Positions 26,500 through 34,562 of a DNA stretch of 40,350 nt are shown here, one piece after another; position 1 is the first letter of the stretch, and each line of letters begins with the position of its first letter. Where the stretch lies: contig NZ_RJWA01000016.1 in NCBI RefSeq assembly GCF_003762835.1, positions 1-40,350 of the forward strand, written 5' to 3'. The position numbers were made by a program, and so were the translations under genes. Source of the DNA: Micromonospora sp. HM5-17. GTDB taxonomy: Bacteria; Actinomycetota; Actinomycetes; Mycobacteriales; Micromonosporaceae. The notes beneath the pieces are model-generated. The model had not been told where the DNA came from and did not search any database. It saw only the letters and a list, made by a program, of their open reading frames with translations.

Positions 26500-27348
26500 T
26501 CAGGACGGTCGGGGTGTCAGGAACATCCGCCGCACCATCGCGTCGACGACCGCGTCCGGGAGCAGGCGTCGGGTGGCGATGACGAAGCGGCACATGACGC
26601 CGACCGGGTAGTGGACCCTGGGCCGAGGTGTCAGGGCCGCCTTCTCGATGCACCGGGCAACCCGGTCGGGGCTGAGCACGAAGGTGCCGGGCCTGTCCTG
26701 GTAGGCGGCTGACATCCGGGCACGGAGGTCGGCGTGGAATCGGGCGTACGGCCCCGAATCGCTGCCGGCCGGGATCGTGGTGTTGGCCTTGTCGGAGAAC
26801 GGCGTGGCGATCGGGCCGGGCTCGACGGCGGTGACCGTGATCCCGAAGGGGCGCAACTCCATGCGCAGGGCGTCGGTGACGGCCCGTACGGCGTGCTTCG
26901 ACGCGTGCAGCGCTCCGGTTCCGGGCAGGACGAAGTACGCGCCCATCGCCGAGACGTTGACCACGCGTCCCCGGCCCCGCGCGCGCATGCCCGGCAGCAC
27001 GAGCTGGGTCAGTCGTACCAGCCCGAACAGGTTCGTCTCGAACTGGTGGCGAATGTGGTCGACCGACAGCGTCTCGATCGCGCCCTGGAGCCCGTAGGCG
27101 GCGTTGTTGATGAGAATTCCCACGGCGCCGTGGTCGTGCTCGACCCGCTTGACCGCCGCCATCATCGACTCCTCGTCGGTGACGTCCAACCCGAGGGTGA
27201 CGGCTCCGGCGGCGGCCAGGTCGGCGAGGGTGTCCGGATGTCGGGCCGTCGCGTACACCGGATAGCCGGCGCTCCGGAAGCGAAGCGCGGCGGCACGGCC
27301 CACCCCCGACGAGCAGCCGGTGATCAGCACAGCGGGTAGCGGCGACAT
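26500..27348 (-). CDS. Short-chain dehydrogenase/reductase lacking the catalytic Tyr
   Basis: A 282-residue classical SDR, last gene of the biosynthetic operon. The ATG at 27348 has GGGAG 9 bases upstream. The NAD(P) site is TGCSSGVG (10-17), with NNAAYG (81-86) and the Ser133 region NVSAMGA. The active-site segment reads GALHASKHAV: Lys151 is present but the position four residues before it, normally Tyr, is Leu147 (CTG codon). The rest of the fold, including PGPIATPFSD, looks intact, so this is not general decay. The protein may have lost redox activity, use another acid, or act as a binding or dehydratase-like partner. It is 38 bp downstream of the methyltransferase gene. A decayed copy of its 3' half lies at 25701-26037. 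Confidence 0.9.
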   Translation of the reverse strand: MSPLPAVLITGCSSGVGRAAALRFRSAGYPVYATARHPDTLADLAAAGAVTLGLDVTDEESMMAAVKRVEHDHGAVGILINNAAYGLQGAIETLSVDHIRHQFETNLFGLVRLTQLVLPGMRARGRGRVVNVSAMGAYFVLPGTGALHASKHAVRAVTDALRMELRPFGITVTAVEPGPIATPFSDKANTTIPAGSDSGPYARFHADLRARMSAAYQDRPGTFVLSPDRVARCIEKAALTPRPRVHYPVGVMCRFVIATRRLLPDAVVDAMVRRMFLTPRPS

Positions 27349-27386
27349 GAGATGTTCTCCCTCACTCGGTGCCAGGGCGGGCTGTT

Positions 27387-28022
27387 CTACCGCGACACTG
27401 GTTCGGCGAGGGCGGGGTCGGTGGCCGCCGGCGGCGCAGCTGCCGGCTCGATGTCGCGCGACCTGGTCAGTCGGGGTATGAACCGGCCGGTGCGCCGCAT
27501 GTACCGCTGGTAGTCCGGCCCGAATTCGGACGCGCTGAGGCGCCGCTCTTCGCCAGCGGCGGTAATGGTCAGCGCCGTGAACATGTAGCAGGTCAGGAAG
27601 AGCGTGCTCCAGTGCGGGAAGAACACCAGGGTCGACAGGTAGAGCAGGAGATAGGAGGAGTAGAAGGGGTGACGGATGTACCGGTACGCGCCATGGGTCA
27701 CGACGTGCTGCGGCACGTCGTCGTCCTGGTGGTACCGGGCCAGCGGGATGCGGTGGGTTCCCCAGGTGAGATACATCAACGCAATCGAGGCAACACCCAG
27801 CGTCACCGCCACCAGATCCCGCGCCGTGGTCCAGCTCGCCGGAGCCATCGGCGTCACGTCCGCCACGTAACCGGCGACCACCAGTAGTGGTCCGATGAAC
27901 AGCGGCAGACTGGTGAGCCACCAGCGCGCGGTGAACCGGCCGTCCCGGCGGAAGAACCAGATCGTCAGCAGGCCGATGGAACTGAAACCGAGCAGGATCA
28001 GCAGCAGGACTGCCGAATTCAT
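27387..28022 (-). CDS. ICMT-like membrane methyltransferase
   Basis: A 211-residue integral membrane protein with five hydrophobic segments. It matches the isoprenylcysteine carboxyl methyltransferase / phospholipid methyltransferase family: HVVTHGAYRYIRHPFYSSYLL (about 107-125) holds the R-H-P motif that binds S-adenosylmethionine, and GEERRL (157-162) followed by YQRYMRRTGRFIP is the typical second SAM-site region. Such enzymes methylate carboxylates or other groups on lipidic substrates at the membrane. In this cluster it may cap a carboxylate, hydroxyl or N-OH of the lipid-like product. The start overlaps the PPTase stop (ATGA, 28019-28022). The substrate is inferred only. Confidence 0.85.
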   Translation of the reverse strand: MNSAVLLLILLGFSSIGLLTIWFFRRDGRFTARWWLTSLPLFIGPLLVVAGYVADVTPMAPASWTTARDLVAVTLGVASIALMYLTWGTHRIPLARYHQDDDVPQHVVTHGAYRYIRHPFYSSYLLLYLSTLVFFPHWSTLFLTCYMFTALTITAAGEERRLSASEFGPDYQRYMRRTGRFIPRLTRSRDIEPAAAPPAATDPALAEPVSR

Positions 28023-28753
28023 GGCTGTCTCCCTTCGTACGCCGATGACCGGGCGGACGCATCCGAGGAGGCCACCAGGTCGGTGGCGAGGCGCTCCCGA
28101 ACCGGCAGCGGGCGGTCGGTGAGGACGGTGAGCGCGGCCCGGTAGCCGGCTGGCGGGGTGAGGTCGGTGATCGTGGCGGCGATCCGCGGGCGACCGGCGT
28201 AGGCCAGCAGGCGCGGCGGGGCGTCCGGGGGCGTGAGCGTGACCGCACGCAGCGCGGCGAGGCCGTCGCCGGTGGCCTTCACCACCGACTCCTTCCTCGT
28301 CCAGCAGCGGAAGAAGTCCTCGGTCGAGTGCACCCACCGGGCTTCGCGGTCAGGGCAGATGTAGCGCAGCATCCGTTGGTACTCGATGCTGGTCACCCGT
28401 TCGACGTCGATTCCCACCGGTCCGACCCGCGTCACCACGACGGCCGCCACCCGCGACGAGTGGGACACGGACACGTGCAGCCGGTAGCCGGGAATCCGTG
28501 GCTTGCCGTGCGGCTGCCCGCACTGACGACAGGCACGGTCGATCCGTACCTCGCGGGGCGTGGCGTCCAGGACCGCGGCGGCGGCGGTGCGCAGAAGGAC
28601 CACGCCAAGCACGAACCGGTCGCGGTCGTCGCCACGGCGGTAGCCGGCGTACCTCGCGCGCTCGGTTTCGTCGAGCAGATCGAGGTGGTGTGGTCGGAGC
28701 AGGTCGGTGCTGCCCCACCACACGTCGCAGCCGAACTCGGCGTGGGGCGTCAC
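28019..28753 (-). CDS. Sfp-type 4'-phosphopantetheinyl transferase
   Basis: A 244-residue enzyme that transfers phosphopantetheine from CoA to a carrier-protein Ser. Motifs are in order: HVSVSHS (93-99), GIDVE (114-118, Mg-binding Asp and Glu), and FFRCWTRKESVVKATGDGL (about 147-165, the W-x3-KE-x3-K motif). The GTG start at 28753 overlaps the stop of the ligase gene (GTGA). Two free carrier proteins are encoded in the same operon and are its obvious substrates, so the operon carries its own activating enzyme. A C-terminal 20-residue tail is disordered. Confidence 0.93.
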   Translation of the reverse strand: MTPHAEFGCDVWWGSTDLLRPHHLDLLDETERARYAGYRRGDDRDRFVLGVVLLRTAAAAVLDATPREVRIDRACRQCGQPHGKPRIPGYRLHVSVSHSSRVAAVVVTRVGPVGIDVERVTSIEYQRMLRYICPDREARWVHSTEDFFRCWTRKESVVKATGDGLAALRAVTLTPPDAPPRLLAYAGRPRIAATITDLTPPAGYRAALTVLTDRPLPVRERLATDLVASSDASARSSAYEGRQP

Positions 28754-30441
28754 GTCGCCGTACCTGCCGGTGCGAGGTCGGGGTCGATGGTGACGTCGGT
28801 CAGCGAGCCGGCCCGCAGTTGTTGCCAGAGGAACCGGCGCCGCGGTTTGCCACTGGAGGTACGCGCGACGAGTCCTCGACGGCCCACGATGATGGTGATC
28901 TGCGGCTCCGGGCCGAGTTCCTCACGGAGGAGCCGACGCGCGCGCGGTACCCAGTCCAGATCTTTGGCCTCGGCGAACAGCGCGACCCCCTGTCCGCCGC
29001 TGTGGACCATGCTGACCGCGGCGACGCCGCTCTTGGGGAGGCCCGTCGCCTCCGCCACCCGGACGTCCAGGTCCTCCACGAAGACGTTCCGGCCACGCAG
29101 TTTCAGGCTGTCGCCCATCCGACCAAGGACGTACAGCTCACCGTCGTGAACGAAGCCCGCATCGCCGGTGCGGAGCTCGCGGCCCACAAACCGGGTCGAC
29201 CCCTCGTGGTCGGCGCCGCGGTAGCCGGCGGCGACGGACGGGCTGCTCACCGCGATCTCGCCGACATGACCAACCGGGAGCGGTTCCCCGGCGTCGTCGA
29301 GGATCCGGATGTGCACGCCCTCGCTCTCCGGCGGGTATCCGTGGCCGACGAGCCAGCCGGTTTCCTCCAGCGGTACGTCGCCCAGCCGGCCGGCGCCCAG
29401 AACCGGGGCCGGGGCGCCGAACGACAGGCCGCTCCAGTCCACCCGCGTCATCCGAGGTGCCTCATCGTGCGCGGCGAAGGAGACCGCGAGGGTGTGTTCG
29501 GCGAGGCCGTAGGCGGGGGTGAACCCCCGCGGCGTGAATCCGGCCGGCTCGGCGTGGCGCGCGAACCGGTCCAGCACGGTGGCGTCCACCATCTCGGCGC
29601 CGACCACGGTCGACCGCATGCCGGAGAGGTCCAGGGTCGCCAGGCGGGCCTGCGGCACCCGGCGGACCGCATACTCGAAGGCAAAGGAGGAGGCCGCGGA
29701 GAGGGTGGCCTGCCCGGGCGCGAACAGTGCCAGCCACCGGGCCGGGTCGCGGATGAACTGATCCGGCCGCATCAGCCACAGGTTGGTCTGCCGTGCCACG
29801 GACGCGAGGAGGCAGCCGATGAGGCCCATGTCGTGATGCAGCGGGAGCCAGGACGCGCATCCGTCGTGGTCGCTCCACTCGACCCGTCGCTGGATGAACC
29901 CGAGGTTGGCGTCGATGTTGGACCAGGTGACCCGTACGGCGCGGGGCACGCCGGTCGAGCCGGAGGTGAACTGGAGCAGCGCGGTCGTGCCGGGCGGCTG
30001 GAGGGTGCCCGGTTCCTCGGCCGGGCGGGGGGTCCACAGCACGTCCGGCAGCCCCGCCTCGACGGCCGCGCGCCGGACCGGGCCGGCCAGCTCCGGGCTG
30101 GTGACCACCACCACCGGTGCGGCCTGACGCAGGATCGCGGCGGTATGCGCCGTGTACTGCGCCTCCGGCTGGAACGGCGTGGGTGGCGGCAGGATCGACA
30201 CGGTGGCTCCGCACGCCCACGCCCCGAAGAGGACCGCAAGGCAAGTGTGACTAGCGGGTATCCCGACGCACACGACGTCGTCGGCGGTCACGCCGCGGGC
30301 CCGTAGTGCGGCGGCGATCCGCAGGGCGGACGAGGCGAGCTGCGAGTAGCTGGTGTACCGCCAGCCACCATCCGGCCCGTCGGCGAGATGAACCCCCCGA
30401 CCGTCGATGGGGTCGGTGAGCCAATCCGTGATCAACGGCAT
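28750..30441 (-). CDS. Fatty-acyl-AMP ligase (FAAL)-like adenylating enzyme
   Basis: A protein of 563 residues from the ATG at 30441 (an ATG two codons upstream at 30447 is possible, but GGGAG is better spaced for 30441). It is an ANL-superfamily adenylating enzyme of the FAAL branch: P-loop LQFTSGSTGVPRA, then the FAAL hallmark WLPLHHDMGLIG, YGLAEHTLAVSF, and GDSLKLRGRNVFVEDLD. FAALs make an acyl-AMP from a free fatty acid and load it onto a carrier protein. The C-terminal domain is complete (SGKPRRRFLW). The ACP with its DSM site is encoded 16 bp upstream and is the likely acceptor. It therefore provides the fatty half of the product. Chain length cannot be read from the sequence. Confidence 0.92.
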   Translation of the reverse strand: MPLITDWLTDPIDGRGVHLADGPDGGWRYTSYSQLASSALRIAAALRARGVTADDVVCVGIPASHTCLAVLFGAWACGATVSILPPPTPFQPEAQYTAHTAAILRQAAPVVVVTSPELAGPVRRAAVEAGLPDVLWTPRPAEEPGTLQPPGTTALLQFTSGSTGVPRAVRVTWSNIDANLGFIQRRVEWSDHDGCASWLPLHHDMGLIGCLLASVARQTNLWLMRPDQFIRDPARWLALFAPGQATLSAASSFAFEYAVRRVPQARLATLDLSGMRSTVVGAEMVDATVLDRFARHAEPAGFTPRGFTPAYGLAEHTLAVSFAAHDEAPRMTRVDWSGLSFGAPAPVLGAGRLGDVPLEETGWLVGHGYPPESEGVHIRILDDAGEPLPVGHVGEIAVSSPSVAAGYRGADHEGSTRFVGRELRTGDAGFVHDGELYVLGRMGDSLKLRGRNVFVEDLDVRVAEATGLPKSGVAAVSMVHSGGQGVALFAEAKDLDWVPRARRLLREELGPEPQITIIVGRRGLVARTSSGKPRRRFLWQQLRAGSLTDVTIDPDLAPAGTAT

Positions 30442-30456
30442 CGCCATGCTCCCGAG

Positions 30457-30687
30457 CTACTGCGACCGCAACGCCTCAACGAGTTCGCCGAGCGTGTTGA
30501 TCCGGCTGAGCTCGGCCTGCGACAGCATGACGTCAAACTCCTCCTGCAGGTCGACGACCATTTCGACGAGGAGCATGCTGTCCAAGGCCAGATCCCGGAT
30601 CGTGGTCTCGGGCGTCAGCTCGGCGACCCTGACCGGGACCGTCGCCCGGATGTGCTCGGCCACCTGCTCGAACGTGACTGCGGGCAC
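30457..30687 (-). CDS. Acyl carrier protein 1 (partner of the FAAL)
   Basis: A 76-residue free-standing carrier protein. The GTG at 30687 follows AGGAGG (30694-30699) at 6 bases; that site overlaps the stop of the ferritin-like gene, so translation is coupled. Helix II starts DLALDSMLLVEMVVDLQEEF, with Ser37 in the D-S-M motif as the phosphopantetheine site. Size and charge are normal for an ACP. It lies directly before the fatty-acyl-AMP ligase gene and probably accepts the fatty acyl group. Confidence 0.92.
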   Translation of the reverse strand: MPAVTFEQVAEHIRATVPVRVAELTPETTIRDLALDSMLLVEMVVDLQEEFDVMLSQAELSRINTLGELVEALRSQ

Positions 30688-30697
30688 GACGTACCTC

Positions 30698-31312
30698 CTA
30701 GTGGCTTTCCTGCTTCCCGGCGGCCAGGGCGGAGAACTCGATGTCGGCCGGCTCGTCCGCGCCGTCGGTGGGAAGCAGCGCGAACCGCTCGGCGTACTCG
30801 GCGAGGCCCTCGGCGTAGATGGCACGATCGGCCTCGGTGTATCGCTGGACCGTTCGCGCGACCTCTTCCTCGCCGTACTTGCCGGCCAGGCGCTGGAGTT
30901 CGTCCCGGACGTACTGCACGTGCCAGCGCTCGTCGAGCATGATCTTTTCGATGGTCGCCTTCACCACCGGGTTCAGGTTCGGAATGCGCAGATGCTGGCG
31001 GTAGTGACCGATGACCCGCTTCTCCAGCACGTTGGTGGCCGCCATCACCTCCATGACGTTGGCCGGCAGGCCGACCGCGTCCAGGTACTTGTCCTGGTAC
31101 GCGCGGTGGAGCTTGATCGGCCGGTGTCCCAGCTCCGTGATGCAGTCGGTCCAGAGCCGGGAGTGGTTGGCCTCGTCGGAAAAGTGGTGGGTAACGTCCT
31201 TCTGCAGCGGGCCGCGGATGAAGCGGGACACGTGCCCGAAGAACAGTGCGGCGCTGATCTCAGACGACCGGTAGAAGCTGAGCAGCCACAGGTCGTTCTC
31301 GCTCAGCGTCAT
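30698..31312 (-). CDS. Ferritin-like diiron protein
   Basis: A 204-residue four-helix protein with the ATG at 31312 (AGGAGG 4 bases upstream). It has two E-plus-ExxH sets that can bind two irons: Glu18 with SDEANH (Glu47, His50), and Glu97 (NVLEKR) with LDERWH (Glu128, His131). It resembles non-haem diiron oxygenases/oxidases of the ferritin-like superfamily, for example the tRNA-hydroxylase (MiaE) type and small diiron proteins in N-N or N-O bond-forming pathways, rather than iron-storage ferritin. It is coupled to the thioester-reductase gene by ATGA at 31309-31312. It is the second diiron enzyme of the cluster and is likely to oxidise a pathway intermediate. Substrate unknown. Confidence 0.82.
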   Translation of the reverse strand: MTLSENDLWLLSFYRSSEISAALFFGHVSRFIRGPLQKDVTHHFSDEANHSRLWTDCITELGHRPIKLHRAYQDKYLDAVGLPANVMEVMAATNVLEKRVIGHYRQHLRIPNLNPVVKATIEKIMLDERWHVQYVRDELQRLAGKYGEEEVARTVQRYTEADRAIYAEGLAEYAERFALLPTDGADEPADIEFSALAAGKQESH

Positions 31313-32409
31313 GGAGCCTCCTGCTGGGTCTTGCCCCACCTCGTCCGAACCAGGTGGGAGACGGTGGATGTGACCAACGGGATGGATTTCGGTGCGGCAC
31401 AGCCCGGCCACGCGGAGCGGAGCGCGTCGGTCTGGAACGTCTTGGGCCGGTAGAGCTGCCCACCGAATGGCGCGACCGTGCCGAGGACGTCGCTGAGCAC
31501 CGCCTGTCGCATGCTGCGGGCGGCCGAGGTGAGTCGGTCGAACGCGGGTTCATCGCAGTAGATGGGGCGAAGAATCCGGCGCCGCCGAAACCAGTCGTCG
31601 CTCTCGAAGACGGCGAACGCGGCGTCGATGACGGCACCGAGCGCGGGTGTGTCGTCCGGATCGGCGCAGACGTGGAAGACCCCGCGGGGTGCCCGGTCGT
31701 CGAGCAGGTGCGCCACAGCGTCGGAGACGAACGCCGCAGTGGTGACGCTCAGTGGCGTCGCCGGGTTACCGGGGACCAGGCCCAACAGGCCGTAGAAGAA
31801 CAGCCTGAGGGTGTGGTGGAAGGCGTTGTACTGGGTCACCCGCCCGCTGTCGTCGTCGGCGATGACCGTCGGCAGCCGGAGCACCGACACCGGTAGGTGG
31901 GCGTACTCGCCGAAGACCCGCTCCTCGGCCGCCCACTTGGACCACTCGTAGTGGTTGACGAAGCCGCGGTCGTCCAGCCGGTGTTCGGCGACCGGGCCTT
32001 CGTGCCGGCCGGAGACGTACAGCGTGGAGAGCACCAGGTACCGGTCGAGGTTTACGCAGGTGGCGGCGAAGTCGCAGACGGCGGCGGTACCCTCCAGGTT
32101 CACCTGCCGCGCGCTGTCCCGATCGACGTTGAACCGGGTGATCGCCGCGGTGTGCACGATCCGGCGTACGGTCGCGGGGTCGACGTCGACGAACGGCTTC
32201 GGCTGTCGCAGGTCGGCCGCGACGACCCTGATCCGGCCCGGCGCTGCGTCGAACGCGGTGGCCGCCCACTCCCGCTTGGTGGCGAGCTCCGTGTCGTCGG
32301 CGGCGCGGACGGCGAGCACCAGCGGATCGTCGGTGCGGGCGAGCAGGGTCGACACCACCCGACGACCGAGATAGCCATCCGCGCCGGTGACCATCGTCGC
32401 GCCGGTCAC
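31309..32409 (-). CDS. Thioester-reductase-like extended SDR
   Basis: A 366-residue NAD(P)-dependent protein with a GTG start at 32409 overlapping the upstream stop (GTGA). The nucleotide-binding start is VTGADGYLGRRV. Further motifs are RIVHTAAITRFNV, VNLEGTAAVCDFA and LSTLYVSG, with the catalytic pair Tyr154 and Lys158 in NHYEWSKWAAEE. This arrangement is that of the thioester-reductase / fatty-acyl-CoA reductase branch of extended SDRs, which release carrier-bound acyl thioesters as aldehydes or alcohols. As a free-standing enzyme in an operon with two carrier proteins it is the best candidate for chain release. A plain epimerase-type role is the alternative. Confidence 0.85.
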   Translation of the reverse strand: MTGATMVTGADGYLGRRVVSTLLARTDDPLVLAVRAADDTELATKREWAATAFDAAPGRIRVVAADLRQPKPFVDVDPATVRRIVHTAAITRFNVDRDSARQVNLEGTAAVCDFAATCVNLDRYLVLSTLYVSGRHEGPVAEHRLDDRGFVNHYEWSKWAAEERVFGEYAHLPVSVLRLPTVIADDDSGRVTQYNAFHHTLRLFFYGLLGLVPGNPATPLSVTTAAFVSDAVAHLLDDRAPRGVFHVCADPDDTPALGAVIDAAFAVFESDDWFRRRRILRPIYCDEPAFDRLTSAARSMRQAVLSDVLGTVAPFGGQLYRPKTFQTDALRSAWPGCAAPKSIPLVTSTVSHLVRTRWGKTQQEAP

Positions 32410-33407
32410 TCCGACCTCCCCGCGCCGGACGCGGCGACGGTCGGCCGGACCACGGACGCCTCCGCCACGACGGTCCGCGAGGCGGCCACCAGATCTGGCC
32501 AGTCGGCGGGATCGGAGCCGTGCTGGTCGGTGATGGCAAACAGCCACCGTTCGAGCCCGAAGGCCAGGCAGCCGCTGTACGCCGGCTTTCCGTCGCGCGA
32601 CAGGTCGAAGCGCTCACCGAAGTGGTCGTGGTGCAGGTTCACCGACGCGATGGCCAACCCTGCACCGTAGGTCGCCTCGTGCTTCACGGGCTGGACGAGT
32701 TGCATCAGGTACTTCGGGTTGCGCATCGGCTGGAAGAATGGATCGGTGGCCTGCTGCCACGCGATCGGTAGGTCAACAAGTCGGGTAAACCGGTTGACCA
32801 CCCACCGCGCCCGGTCCAGGAACTCACCGACCTCGGCCCGGGTACCGATGCAGACCACCTCGCGCATCGTGAAGCTCCACTGCCGCCGCAACGGCCGGTA
32901 CGACTCCTCGTGACGGAAGCAGGTGTTTCGGGTGGTCAGGTAGCGGGGCCGGGTCAGCCGCTCACCCTCGTGATGCTGGTAGAGGTGGTAGCACGCGGCG
33001 GGGGTGAGCACCGCGGAGATGGGCGCCAGTCGGGTGGGGGCGACGTGCCCGGCGTCGTCCACGACCGGTCCGTTGAGAAAGTCCTCGACGTTGGCCTCGC
33101 TGCTGTCGAGCGTCACCGGGAACGTAGCCTGGTGGGGAAACGAGCGAAGATAGTCCAGTCGCGCGATGCACTCGGCGGACAGGAAGGCCGGATGGCTTTC
33201 GTCCTCGGCATGCCACACGTCAGCCAGGCGGCGGAACGCCTGGTCGCACTCCTCGGCCAGCTTCCACAGCGGGCCGAAGAGGCTTGCCTGCCCGTGTGTC
33301 GCGTGCCAGCGCAAACCGATCTGGGCCAGCCGGCATGGCACCCCGGGCCCCTCGGCCGACGTGTCGTCTGTGGTCACCCCGTCGGTGCGCGTCTCGGCCG
33401 TACTCAC
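32406..33407 (-). CDS. Amino acid:[carrier protein] ligase-like protein (class II aaRS homolog)
   Basis: A 333-residue homolog of the catalytic core of class II seryl-tRNA synthetases without a tRNA-binding arm. The GTG at 33407 has GGAG 8 bases upstream. Motif 2 is RNTCFRHEESY (160-170, Arg160 and Arg165), running into WSFTMREVVCIGT. Motif 3 is SGCLAFGLERW (Arg288). Cys139 (TPAACYH), Glu183 (MREVV) and Cys280 (SGCLAF) fall where atypical SerRS enzymes and amino acid:[carrier protein] ligases hold their zinc, which contacts the substrate amino group. Such ligases adenylate a small amino acid and load it on a carrier protein. The next gene upstream encodes an 86-residue carrier-like protein, overlapping by 4 bp. 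The amino acid (Gly, Ala, Ser or another) is not known. Confidence 0.85.
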   Translation of the reverse strand: MSTAETRTDGVTTDDTSAEGPGVPCRLAQIGLRWHATHGQASLFGPLWKLAEECDQAFRRLADVWHAEDESHPAFLSAECIARLDYLRSFPHQATFPVTLDSSEANVEDFLNGPVVDDAGHVAPTRLAPISAVLTPAACYHLYQHHEGERLTRPRYLTTRNTCFRHEESYRPLRRQWSFTMREVVCIGTRAEVGEFLDRARWVVNRFTRLVDLPIAWQQATDPFFQPMRNPKYLMQLVQPVKHEATYGAGLAIASVNLHHDHFGERFDLSRDGKPAYSGCLAFGLERWLFAITDQHGSDPADWPDLVAASRTVVAEASVVRPTVAASGAGRSE

Positions 33408-33664
33408 GGGGCCGACTCCGGTACGCAGACGAACCGGACCATCGCGTCCAGGCTTCCGAAGTTGTCGAGGTTCAGGTGCTCCACCTCGATCGGCGCACCG
33501 CGAAGCCGCTCGAGCAGCAGCAGGAGTTCGGGTAGGTGTACCGATCGCAGGTAGCGCTGCTCGAACAACGCCGTCGAATCGGCCAGTTGCTCGGGATCCA
33601 GCCCGCTCGCCTTTTTCAGCACCCAGTCCCGCAAAACCGCCCGGGTCTCGGCCTCAGTACGCAT
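33404..33664 (-). CDS. Carrier protein 2 (probable aminoacyl carrier)
   Basis: An 86-residue acidic helical protein. The region FEQRYLRSVHLPELLLLLERLRG has Ser41 at the start of helix II, where aminoacyl carrier proteins paired with SerRS-like ligases carry the phosphopantetheine arm. The usual Asp before Ser is Arg here (RSV), which is odd for an ACP. It overlaps the ligase gene downstream by 4 bp (GTGA) and the AurF-like gene upstream by 11 bp, a tight arrangement implying equal amounts of all three proteins. It is the likely site where the amino acid is held during N-oxidation. The carrier call rests on size, helix pattern and neighbours. Confidence 0.8.
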   Translation of the reverse strand: MRTEAETRAVLRDWVLKKASGLDPEQLADSTALFEQRYLRSVHLPELLLLLERLRGAPIEVEHLNLDNFGSLDAMVRFVCVPESAP

Positions 33665-34562
33665 CGTGTGGCTCCTCGCTCAGGATCCCGGTGGAGATAA
33701 GAAACTTGACGCATCCAGCAGACACCCGGCGCCGCAGGTCACGCTGGTACGGTGTCGTCCAGGCGGTCTCCGCGAGCTCCCAGGGTTCGGGCAGATTCAC
33801 CTCGGCGTAGACGTCCGGGTTGTAGAACTCCCGCCAGGTCATGACGAAAAACTGGCTGAGGTAGTCACGCACGTCGTCGACCTGCTCGGCGGTCAGCTCG
33901 GCTGTGCACACCTCCCAGAGCACGGCGAGCAGCCGGCGCCCGAAGACCAGGTGCCGCGCCTCCTCGTAGTGATGGTTGTGGTTGATGAACCGCGCCACCG
34001 GGTGAAGGCGTCCATCGCGCGCCTGCACCCGGTTGTAGTAGTCGACGATTTCCTCGAAGATCAGCGTCTTTGCGAAGAACAGCAGGTCCTCGACGTGCTG
34101 CGGACGTGTCTCCGTACCGGCGATCTGGCGGCTGCGGTAGATGCGCGCATACTTCCGGCAGAACTGACCAAAGTAGATGCTGTGCTTGTTTTCCTCGTCG
34201 AGGAAGTGGTGCAGGTAGTCGGCGACGCCCAGGAGGTCCGGCCGGTAGAGCCGAGCCGCGAGTCCACGCATCAGGCTCTTTTCGCCGTGGATGTTCAGGC
34301 TGTAGAAGTTGGCCGCCTCCTGGAATGCCAGCCGCCGCCGAGCCGGCTCGTCCAGCTCGTCCCACATCCGCGTTCCGTACAGGCTGACATACTCCGGGCT
34401 GCTGAACCACTCCTCGTCCGGCCGCACCGTCTCCGGCCACTCCGACAGGGCGGTGTACGGGTTTTGGTACGAGCGCCGCGACAGGTGGCTCAGTCTGGCC
34501 ACCGTGTCGTCGATGGATGCCAGCGCTGTGCTGAGCGCACTCCCGGCTGCTGCCTTTGTCAT
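33654..34562 (-). CDS. AurF-like diiron N-oxygenase
   Basis: A 302-residue protein with the ATG at 34562 (GGAGG 7 bases upstream), overlapping the stop of the KASIII-like gene (ATGA). It matches the p-aminobenzoate N-oxygenase AurF family. Candidate iron ligands are Glu82 (FQEAANFY), Glu124 and His127 (LDEENKHS), Glu170 (LIFEEIVDYY), and His197, Glu201 and His204 (HHYEEARH). The spacing 170-197-201-204 equals the Glu196-His223-Glu227-His230 pattern of AurF. Members oxidise amines to hydroxylamine, nitroso or nitro groups, and some act on carrier-bound amino acids. Being sandwiched between KASIII-like and carrier-protein genes suggests on-carrier amine oxidation. All expected ligands are present. 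Substrate inferred. Confidence 0.88.
   Translation of the reverse strand: MTKAAAGSALSTALASIDDTVARLSHLSRRSYQNPYTALSEWPETVRPDEEWFSSPEYVSLYGTRMWDELDEPARRRLAFQEAANFYSLNIHGEKSLMRGLAARLYRPDLLGVADYLHHFLDEENKHSIYFGQFCRKYARIYRSRQIAGTETRPQHVEDLLFFAKTLIFEEIVDYYNRVQARDGRLHPVARFINHNHHYEEARHLVFGRRLLAVLWEVCTAELTAEQVDDVRDYLSQFFVMTWREFYNPDVYAEVNLPEPWELAETAWTTPYQRDLRRRVSAGCVKFLISTGILSEEPHDAY

Noticed and set aside
25542-26712. Open frames of 200-257 codons in the repeat region left of the SDR gene
   Set aside because: They cross the junctions between decayed repeat copies and are only pieces of the old SDR and leader sequences.
28498-30306. A 602-codon plus-strand open frame opposite the PPTase and FAAL genes
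   Set aside because: No motif or start site. The opposite strand carries complete catalytic motifs of both enzymes.
30698-31312. Iron-storage ferritin or bacterioferritin as the identity of the small diiron protein
   Set aside because: Haem and ferroxidase-storage patterns are absent; the E-plus-ExxH pairs and operon context fit an oxygenase or oxidase better.
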